Part shown: in pieces, positions 36,420 through 47,996 of the stretch
Layout: every line of letters starts with the position of its first letter
Numbering within the stretch: position 1 is the stretch's first letter
DNA from: Dimorphilus gyrociliatus
Lineage: Eukaryota > Annelida > Polychaeta > Dinophilidae
DNA length: 64,000 nt
Assembly (NCBI GenBank): GCA_904063045.1
Contig: CAJFCJ010000018.1
Location: 124,001-188,000, forward strand
Direction of reading: 5' to 3'
Translations under genes and position numbers: made by a program
Notes under the pieces: model-generated
Databases searched by the model: none
The model's input: the letters and a program-made list of their open reading frames with translations, nothing else
Told to the model about the DNA's origin: nothing

Positions 36420-36561
36420 ATTCACTTATATTAATTAATATTTAGAGGTCAAGGTCTTTATTCTATTTCCGATTCTTTTATCTAGGCAACAGTGACTACT
36501 GACTAGAAAGTCAAAAAGATGGCGCTCCAAGGTTTCCGCTTCCTTTTACACACCGATCAAC
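36420..36561. promoter_or_regulatory. Bidirectional promoter between alpha-catulin and RPL23
   Basis: Only 142 bases separate the two start codons. An AAGATGGCGCT element (similar to the YY1 core AAGATGGCGGC) lies at 36516-36526. A pyrimidine tract, CTTCCTTTT, at 36539-36547, 15 bases before the RPL23 ATG, looks like a 5' terminal oligopyrimidine start as found in ribosomal protein mRNAs. Confidence 0.6.
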
Positions 36562-37187
36562 ATGTCGAAAAGAGGTATACTTCAACCAAGCTATCAAAAT
36601 CTAATATTATCTCACTAAATATTTAAAATAACCTATAAAAATTTACCGTGAAGATAAATGATTATTTGATCTGTCTAATGAGATTAACAAACGTCTTTTA
36701 TAGGTCGCGGAGGTTCTTCTGGAGGAAAATTTCGTATGTCACTGGCTCTGCCAGTAGGCGCTGTTATGAATTGTGCCGACAATACAGGTAAAGTATTTGT
36801 TTGTCTATTTTAACATAATACATCTTGTTAACAATACATAAGTTTTATAATTTGTCTGCAGGTGCAAAAAATTTGTACATAATAGCTGTAAAAGGAATTG
36901 GAGGACGTCTTAATCGTCTACCAGCAGCCGCCAGCGGTGATCTTGTAATGGCAACAGTGAAGAAAGGAAAGCCAGAATTACGAAAGAAAGTAATGCCGGT
37001 TGTAGTTGTTCGTCAAAGGAAAGCTTATCGACGAAAGGATGGAACCTTCATATACTTCGAAGATAACGCAGGAGTAATCGTAAACAATAAAGGAGAAATG
37101 AAAGGATCCGCAATTTCTGGACCTGTCGCTAAAGAATGCGCTGATTTGTGGCCAAGAATTGCGTCGAATGCCAGTTCTATCGCATAG
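36562..37187 (+). CDS. RPL23: Large ribosomal subunit protein uL14 (RPL23)
   Basis: Exons 36562-36574 (only 13 bases), 36704-36787 and 36862-37187, in phase, exactly 140 residues as in other animals. The sequence is nearly identical to the universal eukaryotic protein ([96 protein letters not shown]). It sits at the subunit interface of the 60S ribosomal particle near the GTPase-factor binding site. First intron right after the fourth codon, as is common in ribosomal protein genes. A TOP-like tract precedes the start, predicting growth-controlled translation. Confidence 0.99.
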
Positions 37188-37495
37188 ACTGACCATACTC
37201 TTGTTTATGAAAGATAATAAATTGGAAAAAATTAATGAGAAAGTTTGTCCGATTTTTTTATTACGAAAGCTATCCCGTAAAAATCAGCTACTAATCGTTA
37301 GCACACTTTGCATAAATAACGTGAACCGGTTAAAATTTCACAATTGGAAAATTCACTGATCAAACTAAAAAGGCATTACTGCGTAATAAAAAATAACGAG
37401 ACAAGCACCTTTTAATTGAGATGTTGACAACTGGAATGAAAAGGAAACACTGCAGTTGTTTTCTCTCTTAACAAATTTCAAATTTTTCTGCATTT
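37188..37495. other. Convergent gap, RPL23 / DLGAP
   Basis: 3' UTRs only. AATAAATTGG at about 37216 may be the RPL23 polyadenylation signal. Confidence 0.5.
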
Positions 37496-39010
37496 TTAAT
37501 TAAATTCTATCTGTAAATCTCCATTCTGAAGATTTGTTTTCTTTCTAAGCATTGCTTTCTTGGCTTCCAACAACTGTCGTCGACGTTCAATATCTCTAGC
37601 TGAGTCGATTGATTTTTTCCTTGCATTTTTCGTTGTAGTACCGTCCTTTATTATGTTTTTCCTTGGGGTAGGGGCAGAACTTGGAGGTTTTATAGAGTTT
37701 GTTGGCTTCAAGGAACTGTTATTCAATGCTTCCAAACGCCAATTATTTTTTCTTAATTTTTCTACTTCGTCGAACAATGAATCAACATCGGCAATCTAAA
37801 ATTAAGAGCAAAGTGTTAAAATGACATTTGCTTGGAGATTAATCACTTTTTGATGTAAGAGAATTTAGCAACTATTTAATATGCTTTGGATTGAATAAGC
37901 TAATTGGCATTCAATTCACGAGTTAGGCCTTAGTAAACAACACAAGAATTTTTTTGTTCTCTGTGGTTGTAAAGGCGCATTCTTAACACGTTTTCTCCTG
38001 CGAATTAGTCTATTTATATCCTACATATTGTTTTATATATCATGCTCTAGTGTCAATAGTCATCTCAAGAATTACCTGTATAGAAATCAGATCCCAAAAA
38101 CCTGCCAAGTCTTGATTTGTTGTAGCAAATTTAACATTATCACCTTGAGTCTTAAAGAGAAAATGTTTCAATTAAAAGTTACACAATGTAGAGGAATGTA
38201 TCTACCATGTTTTTCCTGCACAAATCAGCAAACTGTTTAAATTTTTTGGTAGTCAACAATCTAGCTTTACCCACAACCGATCGTAGTTTACCTTTAACTA
38301 TAGGAAAAAAAAATAGTCTCAAGCGAAATGACTTAATTTAATCAAACTAACTCTCTTCGGATAAAGATTGACTAGATAAATCCATTTCGGCTTGCGACAT
38401 CAGGGCATTAATTCGATTATTTTCCTTCTCTAAAACTTCCTCAAAATAACGGCCATCTTTCTCCGGCGTTGAAGGTATTTGCGCTTCATTCCCGTTGATG
38501 ACCACATTTGAAGGAAAATTGTTGCGAAAATTGGAAGATTCCACATCCTCTTTACTTCTGTAATTGTCATATCCGCTCACTGCACAACTAAGTTTTACAT
38601 ATGAAGGTGTATCTTTCACGACATCATTCGAAAGTTCATCATGACTAATTAGTGTTCTCTTCGACGCTGTAAGTGACGTGTGTGATGTTCTAGAAGTTTG
38701 GGGTGGTTCAACGCCTGAAAAAAACAATAATAGTTACTTCAAAATAACTTGACATTGTTGCCAAAGCAATATATATATATATATATATATATATTTCAAT
38801 ATATATAAATTCCTATTGATCAACAGTTCTTTATATTATGAGAGATCTTCATAATAGCTTGAGCATACACAAAGGATTATGGAAAGCTAAATTTTAACTG
38901 TGATTAAAAGTTAAAGTAATTTTAATACCATTCTGTAAAGCTATTTCCGTAAACTTTGCGATAAGAAATTGAACTCTTCCCTTTCCTCTCCTGTCATCAG
39001 ATTCCTTCAT
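37496..39010 (-). CDS. Small DLGAP/SAPAP family protein
   Basis: Five exons: 39010-38929, 38714-38352, 38297-38206, 38150-38076 and 37795-37496, in phase, 303 residues. The conserved C-terminal GKAP domain is clear: IKGKLRSVVGKARLLTTKKF, KQFADLC, TTNQDLAGFWDLISIQIADV, FDEVEKLRKNNWRLE, and near the end ERRRQLLEAKKAMLRKK. These match DLGAP1-5. In the family, DLGAP1-4 are postsynaptic scaffolds linking PSD-95 to Shank, while DLGAP5 (HURP) is a mitotic spindle protein. This protein is far smaller than vertebrate members (850-1000 residues) and has only a short Ser/Thr-rich N-terminus. It lacks the PSD-95-binding repeats and a recognisable Shank-binding end, since its tail is LQIEFN. A HURP-like or minimal role seems more likely, but this is inference. 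Confidence 0.8.
38769..38797. repeat. (AT)n microsatellite
   Basis: A run of alternating A and T within the first intron of the DLGAP gene, about 28-30 bases long. Confidence 0.9.
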
Positions 39011-39554
39011 ACTTTATGAACTTATTTCAAATTAGGAAGACAGAGAATATTATGATCAATATTTAATTTAATCGTGTTGGCGGTAAAATCGCCTATATAC
39101 AAGCGAGCTAGTCCAACAAGACATTTATTCGATCTGGTCGAACAATGCCGGAATTATTATGTAGTTTTCAAGGTGTTCCGCGGTGGCACGCCGGGTTTTC
39201 CGGTGCGTAACCTGGTTTCCAATTAAACATATATTTTTGGGTACTTGACAAGAAGCCAGTCTTTCCTATTTACTAAACTGACAAAAGATTGATATCTCAC
39301 GTGTTTATTGATAATATATTTACCTCTTTATAAGATACTTATATATAAATTAGCAATAGTATTAATTTTAAGTTAGGAGTAGAAATATAGCTTGCTTAAA
39401 TAGCCGCCACTGTCTAACCTCTCTAGATTAGACATAATCTGTTAGAGTTCATAGCAAATGATAAGATTGACTTGATATAATAACGTGAAAACTCTTCCAC
39501 TTCTCTTTAAAACATGTGTCAATTAAACACCTTACAGAATATCATATTGAAAAT
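39011..39554. other. Divergent gap, DLGAP / NQO
   Basis: Promoter region. It contains an unusually GC-rich patch at about 39141-39210 (GTTCCGCGGTGGCACGCCGG within it). From 39414 it is part of the segment copied to 47997-48293. Confidence 0.5.
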
Positions 39555-40658
39555 ATGTCGGAAAAATGTCCCGTTAATGCAGCAACTCCCAATCTTAATC
39601 CCGAAAGTAGAAATGGAAAGAAGAATATTTTGATAGTGTACGCTCACCCCGACAACAAAAAAAGTTTAAATGCTGCTTTTTTGAAGGCTGAGAAATATGT
39701 ATTCGCCAATGCAGGCGATACAGTTGTTATTAGTGATTTATATGATATGAAATTTAATCCTGCTCTCTCAGGAGATGACTTTCTATGTAAGTATTCTAAC
39801 TTCAACTCTGGAATGACCAAATTTGAAGGAAATATTTATATGCTGCTCTCTCAGATGAGCCTGAAGGGGACAAGTTTGAATACATTAAAGAAATTACGAG
39901 AGCGTTTTCAGCAAAAACTTTGGTCCAGATATTGTTAAGGAACAGGAAAAGATCATTTCACCTGATTTAATTGTTTTTCAGGCAAATAAACAGCAATTAT
40001 ATTAAAACCTTTGCGGTCATAGTAATCATCCTTTACAGTTTCCTATTCACTGCCTAGCACCTCCTGCTATTCTGAAATTGTGGTTTGAGAGAGTGTTTGC
40101 AGCATCTTTTGCTTTTAGTTTCAAAGATGGTAAGCTGTTCAATAGAGGTCCAATGAAAGACAGACGAATTGTAGTGAGCTTCACCGTTGGTGGTAACAGT
40201 ACATGTTATACTCCTATTGGAATGCTTGGCGATATAGAAGTATTGTTATGGCCATTATTGATACAACAAACAATTAATCTTTTAAATTTAATATCTACTT
40301 TAATAAATCTACTTTTAGAATGGAACCTTACACTTTTGCGGATTCCAAGTTGTCAAACCGCAAATAGAATATGGAACCTTTAATTTAAAGGAGGGGGAGG
40401 GTGATGAACTCCTCATGGCTTGGAAAAACAGACTTAGAAACATTTGGAGTGAAACTCCTAGAGCTTATTATACTCTGGAAAGTTGTGAATATTCTAAAGG
40501 TTCATTTTTTTTTGTAAAGACTGAGGGATATAATATATTTATATTTATTAGGGTTTCAACTAAGCGATGCCATTATAAATGGCGAAGTGGAAAATCCAGA
40601 CAAAGTGCCCTCTACAATTGGTCAACATATGAACAAACCTATCAATTCCGAACTATAG
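39555..40658 (+). pseudogene. NQO1/NQO2-like quinone oxidoreductase, probably decayed
   Basis: Exons 39555-39786, 39855-39981, 40039-40260, 40319-40499 and 40552-40658 cover the NQO family: NILIVYAHPDNKKSLNAAFL, ISDLYDMKFNPALS, PAILKLWFERVF, LHFCGFQVVKPQIEYGTF, WKNRLRNIWSETP. Family members are FAD-dependent two-electron quinone reductases in the cytosol. Three defects are visible. First, exon 2 needs one more A in the run near 39914 to stay in frame with the SPDLIVFQ region. Second, the intron after exon 3 begins ATACAA instead of GT at 40261, so its donor is lost. Third, the intron after exon 2 begins GC (GCAAAT), tolerable but weak. The usual FPLQWFGVP active-site stretch is FPIHCLAPP. A single base error could explain the first defect; together they point to a recent pseudogene or a strongly altered gene. 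Confidence 0.65.
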
Positions 40659-42450
40659 TTAGTTACCCAACATACAAAATTTTTAACAATTTTTCGATTA
40701 ATTGAGACATAATTTATAAAATAAAACTCACCAATGACGTTATTTCTACTGCTACAACAACCACACATTTTGATAAAAACTGTTTTCCAGAAGCCCTGCG
40801 TTTCTTTTTTGGGTAACAGTCTAGTTACCACGCTGGCCGAAGCACTGCTTATACTTGAACTACTGGCAACAGTTTGCATAGGCCTAGTTTGGTTGATAAT
40901 CACCAAGAGTTTGATAAAGTTAGGCCAACTTGAGTTTCGAGCGACCAGTAGATATACAAAAAATAACACACAATCCTATCGATTTCTAACCGTAAACGCA
41001 GATGACTCTCGCTGATTGTTGCGGTTTGTATATCTACACACCGAAAAAAGTCATGAGTTGGTCTGAATTTTAAGTTTTGAAGGATTGCTAAGGTGTCCTA
41101 TTTATCTGAGTCGTAGCAGCAAAATGACTCATAGAAAAAGAGAGGGGGCACTGTACTGCAACACGTTAATTTTATGCGCGCCACCATTGATCATTCCAGA
41201 TAATACAAACAATAAGTTAGGTTCGAGCAGAAGATGGAAAAAAGTTACTACTTACTTTTAGTTACGTCCAACGAGCACTGTCCTATGCTATCCCTGCTCA
41301 TGTTATCCCAAAGCATCTTCTTATGACCTGTTTTTAATGAATCTTTCGTTGGCAAACTTTCAGGTTTCTTCTGTTCGCCATCTACAGTTACTCGATAATT
41401 TGCGCCATCTGTGGGTGACTGCAAATCTACAGCTTTCAATGCTTGGTTTTTGGTGGAGAGAGCTTCGCTTGAAGTCGATTGTTTCTCTTTAAATGAATGA
41501 TAGAATCCATTCCCATTTAAATTTGATGCATTATCGCCTATTGATTTCAAAATACGGGATGTGCGGGCATTATCTGACGAGTTTTGGGGATTATTTTTTG
41601 TTTTGTTCGCTCTTGTTGGACTAAAAAAGCGTCTAATGGGTGAGGGCTTCTTAATTTTTTTTGAAGAAGTTGATGTATCCGAATCCGGATCTGGTTCAGA
41701 ACTATTCCTTGGCAGGGATCTTCGGGCTGTCTTAGGCGATAACTTTCGGAAGAAATTCGATAATCCGGAACTAAATGACTTTTTCATCTTTGGGCTATCT
41801 GACTTAGTTGGTGTACTAGGCAACGAAGAAACATTATCATTTGTTTTAGTAGTGTTTTTATTTCTTAACCTCCGAAGTTCAATGGCAGCGTCAATATACG
41901 AAGCATCGTTAATTGTCCATTCCCCGTTCTTATCCACTGACTCATAATCATAACTACAATATAATTGTTCATTTAATAGTTGTAAATAGCTGGCAGATAT
42001 GTCATGTGTATATTCCTTTTCTATTGTTTGCTTTGAAACAGGTTTTCCTGAATTTGAAGGTTTTGTTTTTGAATAACTTAGTCGTCTATCTTCCAAAAGC
42101 TCTTCGGTTGTTTTCTTCGAGTTTAGAGACTCGATTGGTAGGGATATTCTCACAGTTCGTTGTTCTTCTATATCAGATCTCTCTTCAGCGTCATTCTCAT
42201 TTTCCTTTTCGTCCTCCTCTTGATCCATTGGCTTATTAGGCCTTTTGGGTTTTGTTAAGGCAGACAAGGAGGTGTAGTAAGGCTGTTGAATGTTCAATTT
42301 CGTGCAACGTTCGGATGATCTTCCTCTAGAAGTGGACGAAGGAGATACACCTCTAGGTTGCGAAAGGCTATAGCTACAATATGAAGTTTCATTGTAGCTA
42401 TGCTTAGTCAAGCTTTTCCTGCCGCGTTCTTCTCGCGGTAGCTCTCGCAT
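40642..42450 (-). CDS. Serine-rich, basic, mostly disordered protein; function unknown
   Basis: Exons 42458-41256 (ATG 42450), 41033-40991, 40883-40732 and a tentative 40652-40642; phases agree, 466 residues. I do not recognise the family. Sequence features: an Arg/Ser-rich head (REERGRKSLTKHS), a Glu-rich acidic stretch (QEEDEKENENDAEERSDIEE), one possibly folded patch (NGEWTINDASYIDAAIELRR), and two related basic motifs, SNFFRKLSPK and PIRRFFSP, near a Lys/Ser-rich region. The end is CGCCSS, a Cys cluster like a palmitoylation site. These suggest a cytoplasmic, perhaps membrane-tethered, phosphorylated scaffold. The last exon overlaps the NQO coding end by 11-17 bases on the other strand and is the weakest part of the model. 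If its intron is retained, the frame continues 36 more residues. An upstream non-coding exon is implied by the ATTTGCAG acceptor at 42466. Confidence 0.6.
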
Positions 42451-42466
42451 GATCGAAACTGCAAAT

Positions 42467-45400
42467 AGTATATTCATAAAATTATTCATAAGTGGATTTT
42501 TCAATTGAAAAACACGTAATCTGAACATATTTTCCAGCTTACAACTTTTTCAGCTGAATTTTCAATTAAAAGCGTATATAGTTTTATGGCATTTGTTTGT
42601 TGTTGATCACTAATAAAACGTAACATTTATTCTTCTGTTTACTACCACCCACTGGACCTATATGTTTTAAAAAAATCACGTGATCGGAATCCAACCCATA
42701 GTACTTATATAAAATTCGCATGCCATGCTGTATACCTAATCTGCGAATTGCGATGTTCACTAATTCGGAACAGATCACTTTCTTAATCTTCCTATTTTCC
42801 CAGTAATCAACATCGTAACTGTTTAATCATTATTTGATGGCTTGTAGCAACAGCTACGTGTAGATTCGTTTATTACATCATTTGTTTAGATAAGACAGGA
42901 GTGGAATAATTACATCCTTTTGATATTCTACCTTCCATCTCTATTAGCTATTTTTTTAGACCTCCTGAAACTACAGCTTATAGACTTAACGATTGACTAA
43001 TCTCTAATAAAAATTTTAGGCTACCGAATAAATAAAATATGTACATCTATAAAAAAGTATTAAGTAGTCATTTACCAAGCATAATTACTGATGAAACATA
43101 TCGTTGTAAATAGTTGTTACAATTTTGATCATTTCTACGAGAAGAATATATGATAATCACTTACGTATATTTCACCTCTTTAACAGAGAGTAGGCTATTA
43201 ATTGTAGGTAAAGATTCAGTGATAGCCGAAACAACGATTTTTGTGTACAATATTAGCAATCGATAATAGAGTCTTCCCTATATTTTTACAATAGACTCGC
43301 CCACGTATATAAATAGAGGAGTTCATTTTAAAATATGGGGCTTCTACTTTGATGAGTCATTGATGGAAATTCCTAATCGATTTCCTATCGCCGAAGAATG
43401 TGAATTTTGAAAGTAATACAAACCGTAACATTATAAAAAATATGATTTAAATTTCTAACTGATCATAATTAACTAATTTATTTGCTTGTAACTCTAGTAT
43501 AAATAATAATATAAACCATTATTAGACCGTAAATTTTATAGCCTAGCAATGTTACGAAGGTAAAATATATGTCATTTTATGAATTTAATATTTTAAATAT
43601 GTAAAAAAAAAAAAAAGAAAGAAAGAAAAAACCATAAATAAATAAATAAATGAAGAAGTAAATAGAAAATAGAAGGAAAAATGAACTAAAAGTAGGAATT
43701 TCTTGATAGAGAATAAAAAAACATTACGTAGGCTTTTATATTTTCTCTTTAAAAAAAAAACAATGAAAGAAATAGCATCACTGTTTTGAACAGTTGCTTG
43801 TTATTTAGCCTGAAAAAACAACATCGACAGAAAACAAGTTGGCATTATGGTAATTTTGTTCCGTTTATTCTCTTATCCTATAAATTATTTGTTATGGGTA
43901 TTGATATAAATAAAAAGTGTTTAAAACTAACTCAATCATCAATTCCTTCTTTAAATATACTTAAATAAAAAAAAAGAGTAGGAGACACGCATTTCTTACT
44001 TAAGCTAAGACTTTTGAAGCTGAAAAGGATGAAGAGAACGTGTCAGAAGCTGTATAGCATCTGTGCTCAATTGTATATTCGGGAGATAATGTAAACATAT
44101 TTATAGCTATCCTTAGAAAGGGACTAAAAAAGTCTAGTTTTCAAAAGAAGAGGCAGTAAATATGAGTAAATGTAATCTTACTCAATAACAAGTAATTAAA
44201 GCATATTCTTATAAAGTAAGTTTTTTTTAGAAATAAAATTCCTTAAATAAATAAAAGAAGATATCTTTTAGAGTGTGTCTTCTTCTTTTCCAAAACTAGA
44301 AAATGTAATATGAAGCTCCAATTCTTTAGATTCTGACAATTTAACGACTTTTGATATAGGATTCTCGCTAATGTTTTTTGTAGACTGAATTTTAGATTGT
44401 ATTTTTTTTTTCGTATGACATTTGCGGTGTGCAATATATCCGAAATATGTTTACATATCCTCTCAGATTTATATGTCACTTTAAATTAGTTATAAATGAT
44501 ATTCATTTTAAGGCGTAACAACTATTAAAGTAATTTTGAAGAATATACTCCTAAAGATATGTATCGGGAAATTATTCGCTCAAATAAAACAATAAAACTA
44601 CTTTATATCAAGTTTAATTGAGGCTGAGTTACCTGAATATATATTATAAATAAAAAGTTTACCCAGCTCCAATTGTATTCGAATTCACGCAGCTTCAACT
44701 CACACAGCCAATCATCGTCGCCTAATGATGGCGCCACTAGCAGATGTCACTTCCTGTTTCTCCTGCCTCACTAAATACCAAAAGGCATAAATTTTTTCTT
44801 AGAAGGGACTGTTATTTTGAAAATACGCAGTTCACGTTTAGACTGGTTTGTCTAAAAATTTAGTGTTTTATAATTATTACATTTAAAATATAGATTAAAC
44901 TAGAACTTTAGTACCTGCTATAATCTTAATTTGCTTTTATTTAAACGTTTACCCTTGTTAAATAAAATCTAATGTGACGTTTTTATATTTATTTGAACTA
45001 TCAGAAGTTGAAGAGTTATGTTTCTAATATATACAATACCACTTAACAGAATTGTCAGTCAACTTTTGCGTTTAACACTACTTGTACATATACTTATATA
45101 TAAAAATTATTGAACTAAAAATTAAATATTCCATTACTATGAAATTTATTCTTAATTTTCAGAATCAAAAAATTTTTAATTTGAATTTTAACATATTTAT
45201 TCGGTACAACTAATATTTCCTTTCCAATTGTAGCAATACCGTAGGTCATATCCAAGAGCATGGAATTGTAAATTTTACGTTAATCAAATTGATCTGGCCA
45301 GAGCGACTATAGTTCATATACATTGACAAATATATACTTGATTTTACTGTACAAGATCGTAAAAAATATTTTTGTAAGTTTCCCGTGCGTTTATTAATGG

Positions 45401-45537
45401 CCTTTGCTTATTTTTTCTGCTCAAATAATCTCTATTCTGAACATTTATATTTGAAAATTGTCAATTTTACAGCTATTTTTTGATAATTCAACTGATAAAA
45501 ACAAGCAGCAAGGAGAATAATCTATTTTGATTGAAAG
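42467..45537. other. 3-kb gene-poor stretch
   Basis: No coding exon I can support. Contains A-rich and AAAG/AAAT microsatellite sequence at about 43602-43650, and an ATGATGGCGCC element at 44725-44735. Non-coding first exons of the serine-rich gene may lie here (a donor-like site near 44632 on the minus strand). Confidence 0.45.
43602..43655. repeat. A-rich / (GAAA)n / (AAAT)n microsatellite
   Basis: A run of A followed by AAAG and AAAT units. Low-complexity sequence with no coding potential. Confidence 0.85.
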
Positions 45538-45851
45538 ATGTCCTCCCCTCAGTTGATGAAAAGTATGTTTCGTCAAGGAGCATCTCTATATAGAACTCAA
45601 GTAAGGAATCTTTTCTTCAAATCCCGTGTAAACAATTTTATATCTATTCTGCAATGAAATATTCTGATCTGTTTATATTTTAGGTTGCCTCAACAAACGT
45701 AACTTCGTCAAATGAAAAAAGCGGACCCATGTTTAAAGCTGCAATCTTGATGTCATTTTTTGGTATAGGATTATCAGTTTTCAGCGTTCGTCAATTATCA
45801 GATACATGTTCGTTGTCTCCTACCAAAAGTGTTATTTTTGAACGAAAATGA
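45538..45851 (+). CDS. Tiny single-pass protein, possibly mitochondrial (COX7B-like?)
   Basis: Exons 45538-45600 and 45684-45851, phase 0, 76 residues. The N-terminus is rich in Ser, Arg and Lys with no acidic residues (MSSPQLMKSMFRQGASLYRT), a typical mitochondrial presequence. One hydrophobic segment follows (MFKAAILMSFFGIGLSVF) and then a short tail with LSPTKSV. Size, presequence, single helix and an LSP-x-x-x-V tail recall small cytochrome c oxidase subunits such as COX7B, whose tail reads NLSPVGRV. The similarity is too weak to name it. Other small respiratory-chain subunits are possible. An AATGCTT/AATAAG-containing 3' UTR follows. Confidence 0.5.
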
Positions 45852-46068
45852 ACAGTAAAACTACACGAGAAAAATGAATTTGAAAGATTTGTAACTGATA
45901 TTTTTTCTGTTTCGTAAATTTTTTTGATTAAAAAAATGCTTGCTGTGAAGAGTTGAAAAACTAATGCAATTCCTTACAAAATAAGATGTGATGTACTGTT
46001 TATTGTTTTCTCTACAAGGATTTTAAAAAAACTCCCTTTTGAATCTATATTAGGAAATTAATCAAGGA

Positions 46069-47660
46069 ATTCTGCCAACATTTTTATTATAATCACAGTA
46101 AGAATAAATAGTAAATAAACAAAAAACTTCTTTTGTATTTAAGATATCTTATTCTTTTTTGATTTAATAAAATACAAAATAGGCATAAGAGTTTGAAAGT
46201 AATTTTAATGTACATAGTATGCTCTGCTAAAATCTTTACCAATCGATCCGTTGTAAGCTGGATTTCGAACTCCATCAACATGATGCTGCTGCTGCAACAT
46301 AAAATAATGTTAGTTCTTATGAAAGGCAATCTGTTTTTTGGAATTTGTGCTGTACACATTGTGCCCTTTAGATGGACCTCTAAAAGTTTCTCCAGTTTCC
46401 TCTGTCTGATTAGTCAAGAAAGAAATACTTTATATTATTGCTGATATTTAAGTCAACAATAACAGCATATCAATACACAATCATACAAGCAAATCAAAAG
46501 GAAAGTGGAAAGCTGTTTATAGTCTATATTTTCACTCGATATCATACCTTATTCAATTTATACTTTCTCCTAACTGATAACAACTGAAATTTAATTTCTT
46601 TCAAGGAGTCATAGTCCGACGACTCAAAAGCGTTGATGGAATATCTAACCCATATACTTAGTCAATTATATATAAACTCCCCTATGTATTTCATAACAGA
46701 CCTAAAGGCGCAATTTTCCCCAAAAAATGAACTGGAGTCACTGTCTTCTAAAAGCTGTTATTTTTATCTCTTTTATAAAAATATTGTGCAATATGAAGTG
46801 TTATCCTATATGATTGTTTAATTACAGCAAAGAACTGCTGCAAACAACAGCGTTTAATGTAAAGTTATTTTTTCACAAATTACAAATTGAAGCAACTATC
46901 CTTGCTCTGGGATGACTAAATGACTCCAAAGTAAATCTGTTACCTACTGCTGACGTTGGAGGAACAGATACTGTGTTCCGTGTAACAGTAGAATAGATGA
47001 AGTTGCCAATGAAATATCACTATTAGGTGAGAACTCGACAAAGCTTGTATCTAAATTCAATCAAGATTGAGCTTTGAATGGATAAATTACTCTCTGGCTG
47101 TGAACCATTCAGTATTTGTGTCGATTCTGAAGAAAGTGACATTGAGTAAAAAAAAAAAGAGATAATTATAATTTAAAATTCACCTTGGGTGTCATTTAAA
47201 TTATTTGTAATGAATGAATTAGTTATTGATAAAGAATTTGAAGAGTAAATTGCAGTACTGTTTGCAATAATATCATTTTCAATAGTACTTGGAGTTTCTA
47301 TAGACCAGCCAGAGGTGAAATCACTCAATTGCTTTATTTCGGAATCTGTTAAAGATAGGTCAGATGTTGTAGATAATATTTCCTCTACAGAATCAGCGGT
47401 AGCAATGATTTTAGAATGTTCATCTTCACTGAATGATGGAGCTATGAAAAGAAGAAAAAACCTAAAGTAAATATTTCAATGGAAAAAGTGTCCAAATTAT
47501 TGACAGATTACAAAACAAACTTATTGTAGATTTATAAAAAGTTCACAAATGTCGATTGCAGGTAAGATAATAAATATACAAGAGATTTACAGTCTAGCGG
47601 TAATAAACTACCAGTCTTTTATCAACCACGCCCTCAAAGAGATGTAGTATTTGTAAGGCA
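46069..47660 (-). pseudogene. Deleted tandem copy of the MUC4-like mucin gene
   Basis: On the minus strand the order is a copy of mucin exon 2 (about 47404-47147), a copy of exon 3 that lost its whole repeat region and is out of frame (stop near 47030), and a fused remnant of exon 4 (46900-46990). Copies of the two last exons (46405-46358 and 46291-46205) and 3' UTR follow directly. All EGF, NIDO, AMOP, VWD, SEA and membrane exons are missing. Exon 2 and the flanking introns are almost identical to the parent at 56.1-56.6 kb, and the end exons to 48.6-49.2 kb, so the event is young or was homogenised. The copied last exon ends differently: NPAYNGSIGKDFSRAYYVH instead of NPAYDGSSVKDLGREYF. It could serve as an alternative terminal exon of the parent. 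Confidence 0.8.
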
Positions 47661-47996
47661 GTAAGAGGTCTGAAGTTTCATTTACTCATCTTTTGTGAAG
47701 CTTAGCTATTAAATTAAATTATCTTGAACATAACAAAACTTATACATATACTAAATAACTATTTGATTACTTTTAAATTGATATCTAGTTGACTAATTTT
47801 CAACAGTTGGGTTTTTATTGCTAATTTAGTAATTAAAAAGTAAAGTGAATGTTGTATTAATAAAAAAAGGGTAAAAATTCAATTTTTTTGACTTTATGAT
47901 TTTAAAATCAATGTATTGACTGGTCTAGTTTTCAGAATGGCAGGAAACGTACCTTCCTTATTTACATTTTGGGCAAATTGCTGGTAGCAAAAATTC
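47661..47996. other. Junction sequence between two duplicated blocks
   Basis: The first part resembles mucin intron 1 (compare 56650-56830) at lower identity. The rest matches nothing else in the window. Mucin exon 1 is not present here. Confidence 0.5.

Noticed and set aside
40732-40883. First exon of a CTD small phosphatase (SVVTRL...CGCCSS resembles the CTDSP N-terminus)
   Set aside because: No phosphatase domain exon exists downstream on this strand, and the exon joins in phase to the serine-rich gene instead.
42584-42778. 64-codon minus-strand frame upstream of the serine-rich gene
   Set aside because: Contains no recognisable motif and would not join the next exon in a supported way.
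46193-46444. Plus-strand 83-codon frame, repeated at 48.6 kb
   Set aside because: It is the antisense shadow of the duplicated mucin terminal exons. Its repetition reflects the duplication, not selection.
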